Shown: positions 35,620 to 45,272 of the stretch, piece after piece | How the letters are laid out: each line of letters opens with the position of its first letter | Numbering within the stretch: position 1 is the first letter of the stretch | DNA from: Solirubrobacteraceae bacterium | Lineage (GTDB): Bacteria; Actinomycetota; Thermoleophilia; Solirubrobacterales; Solirubrobacteraceae | Assembly (NCBI GenBank): GCA_017882405.1 | Contig: JADGPO010000147.1 | Coordinates: 14,973 to 78,972 of the forward strand | Reading direction: 5' to 3' | DNA length: 64,000 nt | Notes under the pieces: generated by a model | Told to the model about the DNA's origin: nothing | Database searches by the model: none | The model's input: only the letters and a program-made list of their open reading frames with translations | Position numbers and translations under genes: made by a program

Positions 35620-36492
35620 ATGGCCATATATGCAACTGAGATCACCTCCGCTTTTGACAACCTCACGATTCGCGACGTCATGCACGCTGGAGTTCTCACC
35701 TGCGGTCCGGACGACGCTGTGGCGGCCCTCGCCAGGACGATGGTCACACACGGAATCCACACGGTCGTGCTCGAACGAGCCAACGACTCCTCGCCAGTGT
35801 TCGTGACCGACCTCGCGCTGGTCGGCGCCGCTCTGGACCGGGCGGAGAACGCGCGCGCCGGCGATCTCACGCGAGACCCGGCTCCGTCGTTGCCCGCCGA
35901 CGCTCCGCTCCGTCAGGCCGTGGTGAGAATGGCCGAGCTCAACGTCGCGCACGTGTTGGTCTCGGATCCCGGGTCCGGCGCGCCTTGCGGCGTCGTCTCG
36001 AGCTTCGACGTCGCCGCCGTCCTGGGTGGCGATCGGCCGAGCCGCGGGCGCACGCTGGCTTCCGCCACGCCGTACCGTCGCGGACAGACGCTGAGCGACG
36101 TGCGCGTCGGTGACGCCATGCACCCCTCCGTCGTCACCTGTCCGCCGGATGTCGCGGTGTGGATCGTCGCGCAGTGCATGGCCGAGCACCGCGTCCACTG
36201 CGTGGCCGTCGCCGGAGTGGCCAGTAGCGGCCCCCACAGCGGACACTACAGCTGGGGGCTGGTCAGCGACATGGAGATCGTTCGCGCCGTCCACCGCGAT
36301 GCGCTGACCGAGCCGGCGGCCTCGATCGCCGCCAGCGCGCCTCCCGCTGTCAACGAGGACGACACGGTGGCAGCGGCCGCCCGGCTGATGGTCGATGACG
36401 ACGCCGCACACGTGGTTGTCGTCGGTCGGGCCGGACTCCCCTGCGGGATGATCTCGACGCTGGACGTGGCGCGGATCGTGGCGACGGTCTGA
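35620..36492 (+). CDS. CBS-domain protein (two CBS pairs)
   Basis: A 290-residue protein with four CBS motifs: IRDVMHAGVLTCGPDDAVAA, APLRQAVVRMAELNVAHVLV, VGDAMHPSVVTCPPDVAVWI and NEDDTVAAAARLMVDDDAAH. CBS pairs bind adenine nucleotides and act as energy sensors; no catalytic domain is fused. ATG 35620 was chosen (AGGTGG upstream) and follows the USP stop by 7 bases. It recalls the CBS protein Hrp1 of the mycobacterial DosR regulon, although that has one pair. Confidence 0.88.
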   Translation: MAIYATEITSAFDNLTIRDVMHAGVLTCGPDDAVAALARTMVTHGIHTVVLERANDSSPVFVTDLALVGAALDRAENARAGDLTRDPAPSLPADAPLRQAVVRMAELNVAHVLVSDPGSGAPCGVVSSFDVAAVLGGDRPSRGRTLASATPYRRGQTLSDVRVGDAMHPSVVTCPPDVAVWIVAQCMAEHRVHCVAVAGVASSGPHSGHYSWGLVSDMEIVRAVHRDALTEPAASIAASAPPAVNEDDTVAAAARLMVDDDAAHVVVVGRAGLPCGMISTLDVARIVATV

Positions 36493-36560
36493 CCTTCGCC
36501 GCCGGCTGAGCTGGATCGGAATGCTCGCGCTCGCCGCCCGGTTGCAGTAGCGTCGCCGGC

Positions 36561-37403
36561 ATGGCCGCGGCCGAGCCAGAGTGGAATCGTCCGGCACTCG
36601 CCGGCTCCGAGATCGAGCCGCGACGGCTGGGCAAGCGTGGCTACGCGAAGGAGATCGAACGCCTCCAGGTGGAGCTCGTGCGCCTCCAGGACTGGGTCGT
36701 GCACAAGGGCCTGAAGGTTGTCGTGGTCTTCGAGGGCCGCGACACCGCCGGCAAGGGCGGGACGATCAAGCGGATCACCGAGAAGACCAACCCCCGGGTC
36801 GTGCGAATTGTCGCCCTGGGAACGCCGACCGAGCGGGAGCGCACCCAGTGGTACTTCCAGCGCTACGTCGCCCACCTGCCCGCCGCCGGCGAGATCGTGC
36901 TGTTTGACCGCAGCTGGTACAACCGCGCGGGCGTCGAGCGTGTCATGGGCTTCTGCGCGCCGGCCGAGTACGAGGAATTCATGCGGACGTGTCCGCAGTT
37001 CGAGCGAGACCTGCTGCGCTCGGGGATCATCCTCGTCAAGTACTGGCTGTCGGTCTCGGACGAGGAGCAGGAGCGTCGCTTCAGCGCACGTCTGGATGAT
37101 CCGGCGAAGCAGTGGAAGCTCAGCGGCATGGACCTCGAGGCGCGCCGCCGCTGGGTCGATTACGCCGAGGCCAAGGACGACATGTTCGCCTACACCGACA
37201 CCCGAGAGTCGCCGTGGTACGTGGTCGAGGCCGACGACAAGCGGACGATGCGGCTGAACCTCGTCAGCCACCTGCTGAGCCTGATCCCCTACGAGGAGGT
37301 CCCGCGGGAGAAGGTCAAGCTCCCGCCGCGGCAGGACCGGGCGTACGTGCGCCCGCCGCAGCGCGAGCAGAACTACGTCCCGGTGCGCTACCAAGTCGGT
37401 TAG
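36561..37403 (+). CDS. ppk2: Polyphosphate kinase 2
   Basis: A 280-residue PPK2-family enzyme transferring phosphate between polyphosphate and nucleotides. Walker A GRDTAGKGGTIKR (59-71), lid residues in GTPTERERTQWYFQRY, and Walker B DRSWYNRAGVERVMGF are all present. Length fits the one-domain class. It probably regenerates NTP from polyphosphate during energy stress, alongside the acetyl-phosphate pathway. The 3' end overlaps the convergent WS/DGAT gene by 4 bases. Confidence 0.93.
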   Translation: MAAAEPEWNRPALAGSEIEPRRLGKRGYAKEIERLQVELVRLQDWVVHKGLKVVVVFEGRDTAGKGGTIKRITEKTNPRVVRIVALGTPTERERTQWYFQRYVAHLPAAGEIVLFDRSWYNRAGVERVMGFCAPAEYEEFMRTCPQFERDLLRSGIILVKYWLSVSDEEQERRFSARLDDPAKQWKLSGMDLEARRRWVDYAEAKDDMFAYTDTRESPWYVVEADDKRTMRLNLVSHLLSLIPYEEVPREKVKLPPRQDRAYVRPPQREQNYVPVRYQVG

Positions 37404-38839
37404 TCGCCGTCGAGGGAGCCAATCCCGCGTCGCCGCCCGCGACGGACTGTGCCCAGCGACCCGAGCAGTTCCTCAATGCCCTCCTCGACGCCCAGCACGA
37501 GCACGGCGAGGTCGGGCATCGACTCGCAGTCGGCGCTGATGCCGAAGATTGCGAGTCCGGCCTGCGAGAAGATCCCGACACCGACGGCGTGGTCGGGGCC
37601 CAGCGGCACGATCGGATGAACTTCGCGCAGCTGGGCTCCGAACGCGTAGCGCGGTCGCTGCTCACCGTGGACCGTGGCGATCGCCAGGTTGGCCAAGCGG
37701 GTGCCGTAGAGCACGCGCGCCAGCGAAGCGTGGACCAGCGGTGGCGCGAGTGCCGCGAGGTCGACCACCGTGCCGGCGGCCTCCCACCTGCCCGAACCGC
37801 TCTGGCGACGTGTCGCTTCGACGATCCGCCGGTGGCGCACCAGTGGGTTGGGCTCGGCGACCGGAAGCGAGACGAGCCGGTAGCCGACCGCAGCGCCGTC
37901 AGCTGCATGGTTCATGTTGACCGGGAGCATCGCCCGAAGCCCCGTTGGTGGGAGATCCTCATCGCGCTCGAGCAGTAGGCGCCGTAGGCCGGTCGCGCAC
38001 GCGGCCAGGGCTGCGTCGCTCACTGTTCCTTCGAGCCCCTCGCTGATCGTGGTCAGGTCCACGAGCGGGCAGCGGACGGCCGCGTACCTTCGCGTGGGGC
38101 CGATCCGAACGTTGAGCGAGCAGCGGGGCGCCCCGACGATCTCCTCTTCGATCAGCAGCTCGGCTACCCTGCGCGAGCGGGCCAGTGTCCGGCGCGGGTG
38201 CACGGTCGACCGCAGCGCTGCCCTCACGACATGCCCGCCCGCACCGGCCGCCTGCGCCACCAGACGTGGAGGCGTGGGCACGAGCGAGCGCCACAGGGGC
38301 TCGGGGGACGCGGCTGAGATCGAGCCGGGCGAGCTCTCCTCGACGGCGTCCTGCCGAGCGTCGAGCATCAGTTCCGCGGCGCCGGCGGCGCCGATCTCGT
38401 CAACCAGGCAGTGATGGAGCTTGTGCGCCAGCGCCCAGCATCCGCCCTCGAGGCCTTCGAGCAATATGACTTCCCACAACGGGCGGGTGCGATCCAGGCG
38501 GTGCGAATAGAAGGCGGCGATCCAGTCACATAGCTGGGCTTCGCCGCCGGGGCTGGGAAGCGCCGCTCGGCTGACATGATTCTCGATGTCGAAACGCTCG
38601 TCCTCGGTCCACCGCGGCCAAGACCAACGGCCGGTGCGCTCGCGAGACAGCCGCTGCCGGTAGCCGCGAAGCCCTGACAGGCGCCCGGCAACCAGCGCGC
38701 GCACCTCCTCGATGCTCGGCGCGCCTCCGTCAGGGAGCGCATCGAACACCATCACGCCGCCGAGGTTCATCGTCGCACCCTCGCTGAGCTCCTCCAGCTC
38801 CAGCAGCGTCGCGTCCAGGGCTGTCAGCGTTTCGGGCAC
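37400..38839 (-). CDS. WS/DGAT wax-ester synthase / diacylglycerol acyltransferase
   Basis: A 479-residue acyltransferase. The catalytic motif is HHCLVDE (142-148), i.e. HHxxxDG with Glu replacing Gly; the catalytic second His and the Asp are kept. LHHCLVDEIGAAGAAELMLD and the C-terminal PIVPLGPDHAVGVGIFS resemble the WS/DGAT fold. Family members make storage lipids from acyl-CoA; Tgs1 is a DosR-regulon member in mycobacteria. It is separated by 9 bases from, and probably co-transcribed with, the upstream acyl-CoA ligase gene. Confidence 0.87.
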   Translation of the reverse strand: MPETLTALDATLLELEELSEGATMNLGGVMVFDALPDGGAPSIEEVRALVAGRLSGLRGYRQRLSRERTGRWSWPRWTEDERFDIENHVSRAALPSPGGEAQLCDWIAAFYSHRLDRTRPLWEVILLEGLEGGCWALAHKLHHCLVDEIGAAGAAELMLDARQDAVEESSPGSISAASPEPLWRSLVPTPPRLVAQAAGAGGHVVRAALRSTVHPRRTLARSRRVAELLIEEEIVGAPRCSLNVRIGPTRRYAAVRCPLVDLTTISEGLEGTVSDAALAACATGLRRLLLERDEDLPPTGLRAMLPVNMNHAADGAAVGYRLVSLPVAEPNPLVRHRRIVEATRRQSGSGRWEAAGTVVDLAALAPPLVHASLARVLYGTRLANLAIATVHGEQRPRYAFGAQLREVHPIVPLGPDHAVGVGIFSQAGLAIFGISADCESMPDLAVLVLGVEEGIEELLGSLGTVRRGRRRGIGSLDGD

Positions 38840-38848
38840 GCAACCGGC

Positions 38849-41566
38849 CTATGACCGCACGGAGGAGACGGGCGCCTCGGGCGCGGATGCGTCCACGCGC
38901 AGCCGCGCGTCGACGATCGTCGCGCCCTGCGGCCCCACGATCAGCGGGTTGCAGTCCAGCTCGGCGATCTCGGGGTGTCTCTGCACCATCTCGCTGACGC
39001 GCAGCAGCACGTCCTGGATCGCTGCGAGGTCGCACGGGTCCGCGCCCCGGTAGCCGTCGAGCAGCGCGAACGTCTTCAGCGAGCGGAGCATCTCGCCGGC
39101 TTCCCGGTCCGTCAGCGGCGTGAGCCTCACGGCGACGTCCTTGATCAGCTCGGCGGTCGTCCCCCCCGCGCCGCAGGCGAGCACGGGCCCGAAGCTCTGG
39201 TCGTGGACCACGCCCACGATCAGCTCGACTCCGCGCGGTGCCATCGGCTGCACGACGAAGCCCTCGAGCTCGTGTCCCGCACGCTGGACCGCGGCTTCGA
39301 TCTGGAGGGCGGCGGCTCCCACGGCCTCGATGCCGTCGAGATCCAGCGCCACCCCGCCCGCGTCACTCTTGTGAAGCAACCCCGTGGCCACCGCCTTCAG
39401 GGCGACCGGCACGCCGAGCTCGGCGGCCGCCGCGATCGCGCCGGCGGCGTCGGGCACCACCCGGGTGGCGATCAGCGGGAGGCCGTAACAGCGCAGGAGC
39501 GTGGCGACGCGCTCCGGGGCGAGCCAGCTCGACCCGCGGTGGAGCTCCTCGCTGATCACCGCCGTGGCCTCATCGGGCCGGCATCCATCGAGACGGGGTA
39601 CGGTCCCGGCTGGAGTGGAACGCCAGACGCCATGGCGGGCGGCGAGAGCTACGGCGCGAGCCGCGTCCTCGGGAAACTCGTAGCTCGGAACACGCACGGA
39701 GCCGGAGCTGAGCTGCGGAGGTGCGCGATCGCCGGTCATGAAGACGGCCGCAATCGTGCAGTCGCCGCTGTCCTGCGCGAGCTCGCTGACAGCGGCGGCG
39801 ACCTCGTCGGCCGCGGTGAGCATCGCCGGCACGAAGATCACCAGGATCACGTCGCACAGGCCGGCCTTCGTCAGCGCGCGCAGCGCTCGACGATAGTCAT
39901 CGGCGGACGCCGAGGCGAGCAGGTCGACCGGGTTACCGAGCGATGCCGCGTTGGGAACCAGCTGCCTGAGCTCTGCGCCGAGCTCCGGCGGTATCTCGGG
40001 AACCTGCACGCCATTTGCCTGGCACGCATCGGCGCAGATGATCCCCGGGCCGCCTCCGTTGGTGACGATCGCGATCCGGTCGCCGCGGGGGATCGGCTGG
40101 TCGGCGACCAGCACCGCCACGTCGAGCAGATCATGCAGCGTTTCGGTTCGGATCACGCCGGCCTGATGGAAGAGGGCGTCGACCGTCACATCGGACGCCG
40201 ACAGCAGGGCGCCGGTGTGCGACGACGTCGCTCGCGCTCCGGCGCCCGAGCGTCCGCTTTTCACCGCCAGGATCGGCTTGGTGCGCGCGAATCGTCGCGC
40301 GACGCGCGCGAACTTCCGGGGGTTGCCGAAAGATTCGAGGTACAGCAGGGCCACGTCGGTGCCCGGATCCTGCTCCCAGTACTCGAGCAGATCGTTGCTT
40401 GACAGGTCGGCCTTGTTGCCCACCGACACGAACGACGAGAGGCCTACCCCGAGCCGCCGCGCGCCCTCGATGATCGCGATCCCCAGCCCGCCGCTCTGAG
40501 AGAGGAAGCCGACGCGCCCCGGTGGTGCCTGGTGAGCGGCGAAGGTGGCGTTCAGACGCACGTCCGCCGCGGTGTTCAAGACCCCGAGACAGTTCGGTCC
40601 GACGAGCCGCATCCCCGAGGCGCGACACACGTCCATCAGCTCCTTCTGGCGCTCGCGCCCCTCCTTGCCGACCTCGGCGAAACCGGCCGAGATCACCAGC
40701 AGCGCCGGCACCCCGGAGGCCGCACAATCCCGCGCGACCCCGATGGCGCGCTCGGCGGGCACCACCACCACGGCCAGGTCCACCGGGCCCGGGACGTGGC
40801 TAACCGAACGGTAGGCGGGGAGGGATTGCACGCTGTCGGCGTGCTCGTTGACCGGGTAGAGGTCGCCGGTGAACTCACCCTCGATCAGGTTGTGCAGGAT
40901 TTCGCCGCCGATCGTTCCGCGCCGCCGCGACGCCCCGACCACCGCCACCGAGCGCGGCGCGAGAAACCGGCGGACGGCCGCGATCGCGGCCGTCCGTTCG
41001 CGCTCCTCGAAGCGCGCGATCGCCTCCGGCGACAGCGACGTGGGCAGCTCGACCTCGATCGCGTCGCGGGTCGACCGGGTCTCGATGGGGAACCCGCTGT
41101 ACCGGAAGACCTCGATCATCCGGTGATTCGCAGGGAGCACCTCGGCGATGAACATGGCGATCCCGTGCTGCTCGGCGGCGGCTGCGAGATGCGCGAGCAT
41201 GATCGTCGAGATTCCCCGCCCCTGCCAGGCTTCGGCCACCAGGAAGGCGACCTCCGCCCGCTCGTCATCGATCCGCGCATACGCGGCGTGGGCGATGATC
41301 CTGCTCGGGGAGCCCGTCGCTGCAACGAGGCCGAAGCGGTCGGCATAGTCGACATCCAGCGACCAGGACGTCACCCATTCCAGGTCGGGAGGGCCGAAGA
41401 ACCGAAAGCCGATCGACTCCCGCGACACGTCGTGCAGAAAGGCGCGAATCGCGGACTCGTCGGCGGCGCGGACCGGCCGGACGTGCACGGTCGATCCATC
41501 ACGCAGCGCGATGTCCGCTTCGCGTTGGGACGGATAGGGGGCGATGGCAGAAGGGACGTCGGTCAT
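38849..41566 (-). CDS. GNAT acetyltransferase fused to ADP-forming acyl-CoA ligase (Pat-like)
   Basis: A 905-residue fusion. Residues ~20-170 are a GNAT domain (acetyl-CoA loop in AEAWQGRGISTIMLAHLA), ~205-300 a CoA-binding domain (VAVVGASRRRGTIGGEILHN), ~330-640 the ligase domain with the phospho-His segment SSHTGALLSASD (near 450), and ~680-900 an ATP-grasp domain (VALKAVATGLLHKSDAGG). The order with GNAT first matches the Streptomyces PatA type of protein lysine acetyltransferases. It may acetylate acetyl-CoA synthetases or interconvert acetyl-CoA and acetate with ATP. The ligase active-site His is present, so catalysis is possible. Confidence 0.9.
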   Translation of the reverse strand: MTDVPSAIAPYPSQREADIALRDGSTVHVRPVRAADESAIRAFLHDVSRESIGFRFFGPPDLEWVTSWSLDVDYADRFGLVAATGSPSRIIAHAAYARIDDERAEVAFLVAEAWQGRGISTIMLAHLAAAAEQHGIAMFIAEVLPANHRMIEVFRYSGFPIETRSTRDAIEVELPTSLSPEAIARFEERERTAAIAAVRRFLAPRSVAVVGASRRRGTIGGEILHNLIEGEFTGDLYPVNEHADSVQSLPAYRSVSHVPGPVDLAVVVVPAERAIGVARDCAASGVPALLVISAGFAEVGKEGRERQKELMDVCRASGMRLVGPNCLGVLNTAADVRLNATFAAHQAPPGRVGFLSQSGGLGIAIIEGARRLGVGLSSFVSVGNKADLSSNDLLEYWEQDPGTDVALLYLESFGNPRKFARVARRFARTKPILAVKSGRSGAGARATSSHTGALLSASDVTVDALFHQAGVIRTETLHDLLDVAVLVADQPIPRGDRIAIVTNGGGPGIICADACQANGVQVPEIPPELGAELRQLVPNAASLGNPVDLLASASADDYRRALRALTKAGLCDVILVIFVPAMLTAADEVAAAVSELAQDSGDCTIAAVFMTGDRAPPQLSSGSVRVPSYEFPEDAARAVALAARHGVWRSTPAGTVPRLDGCRPDEATAVISEELHRGSSWLAPERVATLLRCYGLPLIATRVVPDAAGAIAAAAELGVPVALKAVATGLLHKSDAGGVALDLDGIEAVGAAALQIEAAVQRAGHELEGFVVQPMAPRGVELIVGVVHDQSFGPVLACGAGGTTAELIKDVAVRLTPLTDREAGEMLRSLKTFALLDGYRGADPCDLAAIQDVLLRVSEMVQRHPEIAELDCNPLIVGPQGATIVDARLRVDASAPEAPVSSVRS

Positions 41567-41709
41567 CGAGCCCAGTTTCCGGCCCTACGCTGAGGGCAGC
41601 ATCGGTGGTTCCTACCGACAGAGGTGCAGCCGGTTGCGGATCCACCCCGCGGTGGGTGGTCATAGCCTGGCGCCATGACCACCAGCATGTCGACGCCCGG
41701 CTCCCGCTT

Positions 41710-42078
41710 GTGATCGAGGAGTTGATCGACGTTCCCGAAGGTTGGATCGGCCTTGACATCGGGGCTCGCACGGCGGAGCACTGCGCGCGCGAGATCGCGT
41801 CCGCCGGCACCGTCTTCTGGAATGGCCCGATGGGCCGCTTCGAGCTCGACCCGTTCACGGCCGGCACCCGCGCCATCGCCAACGCGGTGGGCGCGACGTC
41901 CGCGACGACCGTCGTCGGTGGCGGCGAGACGGTGGCGGCGATCCGCTCGGTCGGGCTCGCCGAGCGCGTCAGCCACCTCTCGACCGCAGGCGGCGCGACC
42001 CTCGAGCTGCTGGAAGGTCGCGAGCTGCCCGGCGTGCACGTGCTTCTGCGCCCAGCCCAAGCCCACGTAGCCCGATGA
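41710..42078 (+). pseudogene. pgk: C-terminal fragment of phosphoglycerate kinase
   Basis: The frame encodes the last ~120 residues of phosphoglycerate kinase: IEELIDVPEGWIGLDIGART, TVFWNGPMGRFELDPF and TVVGGGETVAAIRSVGL (nucleotide site), GGATLELLEGRELPGV. About 270 N-terminal residues, including the 3-phosphoglycerate site, are missing, and no start with a ribosome site precedes it; GTG at 41710 is the first plausible start. It overlaps gpmI by ATGA, showing an old pgk-gpmI arrangement that lost the 5' part of pgk. A full pgk elsewhere in the genome is expected. Confidence 0.8.
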
Positions 42079-43658
42079 GCATCGCGCCGGGACCCGAGCT
42101 GCCGGGCATCACGTGCGCGTGCCTGGTGGTGATGGACGGCTGGGGCATCGCTGCCCGCGGTCCGGGAAATGCCATCGCGCTGGCCGACACACCGGTGCTC
42201 GACGAGCTGTGGGGCGCCTACCCGCACGCCGCGCTGAGCGCCAGCGGCCGCAGCGTCGGACTGCCCGACGGCCAAATGGGCAACTCCGAGGTCGGACACC
42301 TGACGCTCGGCGCCGGGGCCGCGGTGCCGCAGACGCTGACCCTGATCGACGATGCCGTCGCGGCCGGCGAGCTGGCGCGCAGCGAGATCGTCTGCCAGGC
42401 GCTGACTGCCTCAGACCGTGTGCACCTCGTCGGCATGGTGTCCGAAGGCGGCGTGCACTCCGCGTTCGGGCACCTGCGCGCGCTGATCGAGCTCGCCGCC
42501 GACCTGCACACCGGTGACCTCGTGCTGCACTGCTTCACCGACGGCCGCGACACGTCACCCACCGCCGCGGCGGGCTACCTGCAGACGCTGCAGGACTGCT
42601 GCGAGGAGGCGGGCGTCGGCCGCGTGGCGAGCATCGTGGGCCGCTTCTACGGGATGGATCGCGACCGCAGATGGGAGCGCACGCAGGTCGCATATGACCT
42701 GATCGTCCACGGGCAGGCCGAGCACCGGTCACCCGACGCTCCGACGGCGGCACGCTCCGCCTACGAGCGCGGCGAGACCGACGAGTTCATCGCCCCCATC
42801 CTGGTCGGCTCCGAGGGTCGCATCCGCGCGCAGGACAGCGTGTTCTGCTTCAACTTCCGCCCCGACCGGATGCGTGAGATCGTCCGCGCGCTCGCCGAGC
42901 CCGGCTTCGGCGACGTCGGTGAGGAGCTTCCCGGATGGCGCGGGCGTGGCGGCGTCGAGCCGGTGACGCATCTCGCGACGATGACCGAGTACCAACACGG
43001 CTGGCCGTATCCCGTGGCGTTCACCTCTGCCCATCCCGCCACGACCCTCGCCGCGACGCTCGCCCAGGCCGGGGCGAGTCAGCTGCACGTGGCCGAGACC
43101 GAGAAGTACGCCCACGTGACCTACTTCTTCAACGGCGGGGAGGAGCGCCCGTTCGCGAACGAGCGGCGCGCCCTCGTCCCCTCGCAACGCGACATCCCGA
43201 CCTACGATCTCAAGCCGCAGATGAGCGCCCGCCAGGTCGCCGACGCGTTCGTGCAGGCCTTCGGCGCGGACCACCCTCGCTTCTCGGTCATCAACTTCGC
43301 CAACGCCGACATGGTCGGCCACACGGGCGTGATCCCCGCGACGATCGTCGGTGTCGAGACAGTGGATGAATGCCTGGGTCGGGTCGTGGAGACCGTCCAC
43401 GCAGCCGGTGGCGCGTGCGTCATCACCGCTGACCACGGAAACGCCGAGCAGATGTTCGCACCCGACGGGAGCCCCAGCACCGCCCATTCCGTCAATCCGG
43501 TCCCGCTGATCGTCACCGCGCGCGGTGCACAACTCGCCACCACCGGGACGCTCGCCGATGTCGCTCCGACGATCCTGGCGCTGCTCGGGATCGAGCAGCC
43601 GAGCCTCATGACCGGCCGCTCGCTGCTCGTCCGGCCCTCTGACCGAGGCGGTCGGTGA
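42075..43658 (+). CDS. gpmI: 2,3-bisphosphoglycerate-independent phosphoglycerate mutase
   Basis: A 527-residue metalloenzyme of full length interconverting 3- and 2-phosphoglycerate. Catalytic S71 lies in QMGNSEVGHLTLGAG; VVMDGWGI supplies the first metal Asp and VITADHGNAEQM and TAHSVNPVP the C-terminal metal ligands. ATGA overlaps join it to the pgk remnant before and the flavoprotein after it. Confidence 0.95.
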   Translation: MSIAPGPELPGITCACLVVMDGWGIAARGPGNAIALADTPVLDELWGAYPHAALSASGRSVGLPDGQMGNSEVGHLTLGAGAAVPQTLTLIDDAVAAGELARSEIVCQALTASDRVHLVGMVSEGGVHSAFGHLRALIELAADLHTGDLVLHCFTDGRDTSPTAAAGYLQTLQDCCEEAGVGRVASIVGRFYGMDRDRRWERTQVAYDLIVHGQAEHRSPDAPTAARSAYERGETDEFIAPILVGSEGRIRAQDSVFCFNFRPDRMREIVRALAEPGFGDVGEELPGWRGRGGVEPVTHLATMTEYQHGWPYPVAFTSAHPATTLAATLAQAGASQLHVAETEKYAHVTYFFNGGEERPFANERRALVPSQRDIPTYDLKPQMSARQVADAFVQAFGADHPRFSVINFANADMVGHTGVIPATIVGVETVDECLGRVVETVHAAGGACVITADHGNAEQMFAPDGSPSTAHSVNPVPLIVTARGAQLATTGTLADVAPTILALLGIEQPSLMTGRSLLVRPSDRGGR

Positions 43659-45178
43659 GCATCCGCGTCTGTGTCGTCGGAGGCGGGACCGGCGGCCTGG
43701 AGGGCCTACTCTCGGCGCATGCGCAGCTCGGTTCGAAGGTCGAGCTGACGTTGATCGCACCCGACCGCGAATTCCGTTACAGACCGATGAGCGCCGCCTC
43801 GCTGTTCGCACCCGCCGACGAGCGCGGGCTTCCGATCACCGATGTCGTCGCTCAGACGCACGCCACCTGGGTAGTGGATCGCGTCGCGGCGGTCCACGAG
43901 GCGCAGGGAACGTTGCTGAGTCGCGACGGGGACGAGGTGGAGTTCGATTTCCTGCTGCTTGCTCTCGGTGCGCGATCTGAGCGCACGCTCCGTCAAGGAC
44001 ACATCTGGATGCGCGGCAGCGATCCGCACTTCCTGGATCAGATCCTCGCCGATGTGCGCGCGGGCCGGGTGCGCAGCGTCGCCGTGGTCGTCCCACGTGG
44101 TGCGCGCTGGCCCGTGCCGGGGTATGAGCTGGCGCTGATCCTGGCGTGGACGGCCGGTGCGACCGGTGCCCGGTGCCGAGTCGCGCTGATCACCGCCGAG
44201 GGACGGCCCTTGGCGGCGCTCGGACACGAAGCGGCGGACACCGTCTTCGGCGAGCTCGAATCAGCCGGGGTCGAGGTCACGACCGGCGTCGAGGTGATGG
44301 ATGAGGAGTCAAGCGATCCCGCCGCGCCGGGACCCGCGAGGATCGTCCTCGTGCCCGAGGAGCCCGCGAGCGAGGATGACGCGCTGATGGGCAGGCCGGC
44401 CGATCCCGCATCTGCACATCCCAGGGCGTCCGCGGTGGCGTTCGACCGCTTGATCTCCTTGCCCACCGTCGTCGGCCCGTTCATCGCAGGAGTGCCAACC
44501 GACGTCGCCGGCTTCGTCGAGGTCGACGAGGGGCTCAAGGTCTGTGGCAGCGAGCGCATGTGGGCCGCAGGCGCCTGCATCGCGGCCGCCCTGGAGCACA
44601 GCGCCCTGGCCGCCGAGCAGGCCGACGCCGCAGTCGCCGCGATCGCGGCCGCGGCCGCGGGCATCGAGGCAGCCGCGGGCAACCCGACGGCCGCGCCCGA
44701 TCTCGCCGGCTTCCTGCTCACCGGACAGCGTGACCGATGGCTGGTTGAGAATCCGGCCGGTACTCGTGAACCGTCAACTCGGTGTCTGTGGTGGCCCCCC
44801 GGACGAGCGGTGGGGACGATGCTGGCCCAACGCATCGCCGCGTGGAATCCATCGCTCCAGAACGACTTGCCGGGGCATCCGGACGGAGTGGCGATCCGCG
44901 TGCCGGTCGCGCTGGGCTGCAACGGGAGATCGGCGCTCGGTTCCGGCACGGAGGCCAGCCCCGAGGTCCGCCGCGCCCGGACGCGCGACATCGCGAATCG
45001 GCAGCTGATGGCAGTCCACCGACGTGAGCAAGCCGGCCAGGAGGAGCTGCGAGCGCTCACCGCTCGACTTCAGACGCTGGCCGACCAGCAGCAGGAGGTC
45101 ATTCTTGAACTGCAGAAGCACGGCTACCTGCTCGACCACCGTCGATCGCCGTCCCGCCGGCCGCCGAGCTCGACGTGA
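43655..45178 (+). CDS. NDH-2/SQR-fold FAD oxidoreductase with C-terminal coiled coil
   Basis: A 507-residue flavoprotein starting at GTG in the gpmI stop. VCVVGGGTGGLEGLLSAHAQ is the FAD dinucleotide loop and the second Rossmann half follows near 140 (VAVVVPRGARWPVPGYELAL). The cysteines needed for sulfide:quinone reductase are not at the usual sites, so a non-sulfide substrate or an NDH-2-like role is likelier. After a domain with TGQRDRWLVENPA, residues ~445-490 form a coiled coil (EELRALTARLQTLADQQQEV), which is unusual for the family and suggests oligomerisation. Confidence 0.75.
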   Translation: MSIRVCVVGGGTGGLEGLLSAHAQLGSKVELTLIAPDREFRYRPMSAASLFAPADERGLPITDVVAQTHATWVVDRVAAVHEAQGTLLSRDGDEVEFDFLLLALGARSERTLRQGHIWMRGSDPHFLDQILADVRAGRVRSVAVVVPRGARWPVPGYELALILAWTAGATGARCRVALITAEGRPLAALGHEAADTVFGELESAGVEVTTGVEVMDEESSDPAAPGPARIVLVPEEPASEDDALMGRPADPASAHPRASAVAFDRLISLPTVVGPFIAGVPTDVAGFVEVDEGLKVCGSERMWAAGACIAAALEHSALAAEQADAAVAAIAAAAAGIEAAAGNPTAAPDLAGFLLTGQRDRWLVENPAGTREPSTRCLWWPPGRAVGTMLAQRIAAWNPSLQNDLPGHPDGVAIRVPVALGCNGRSALGSGTEASPEVRRARTRDIANRQLMAVHRREQAGQEELRALTARLQTLADQQQEVILELQKHGYLLDHRRSPSRRPPSST

Positions 45179-45272
45179 GCGCGCCGCCGGTCGCGGACCG
45201 ACGGCGCTTTCACATTCTTCGACAGGCGACCAGACCGGCTGGCAGTCGGGCTGAGTGGCCCGCAGGCGGGTG

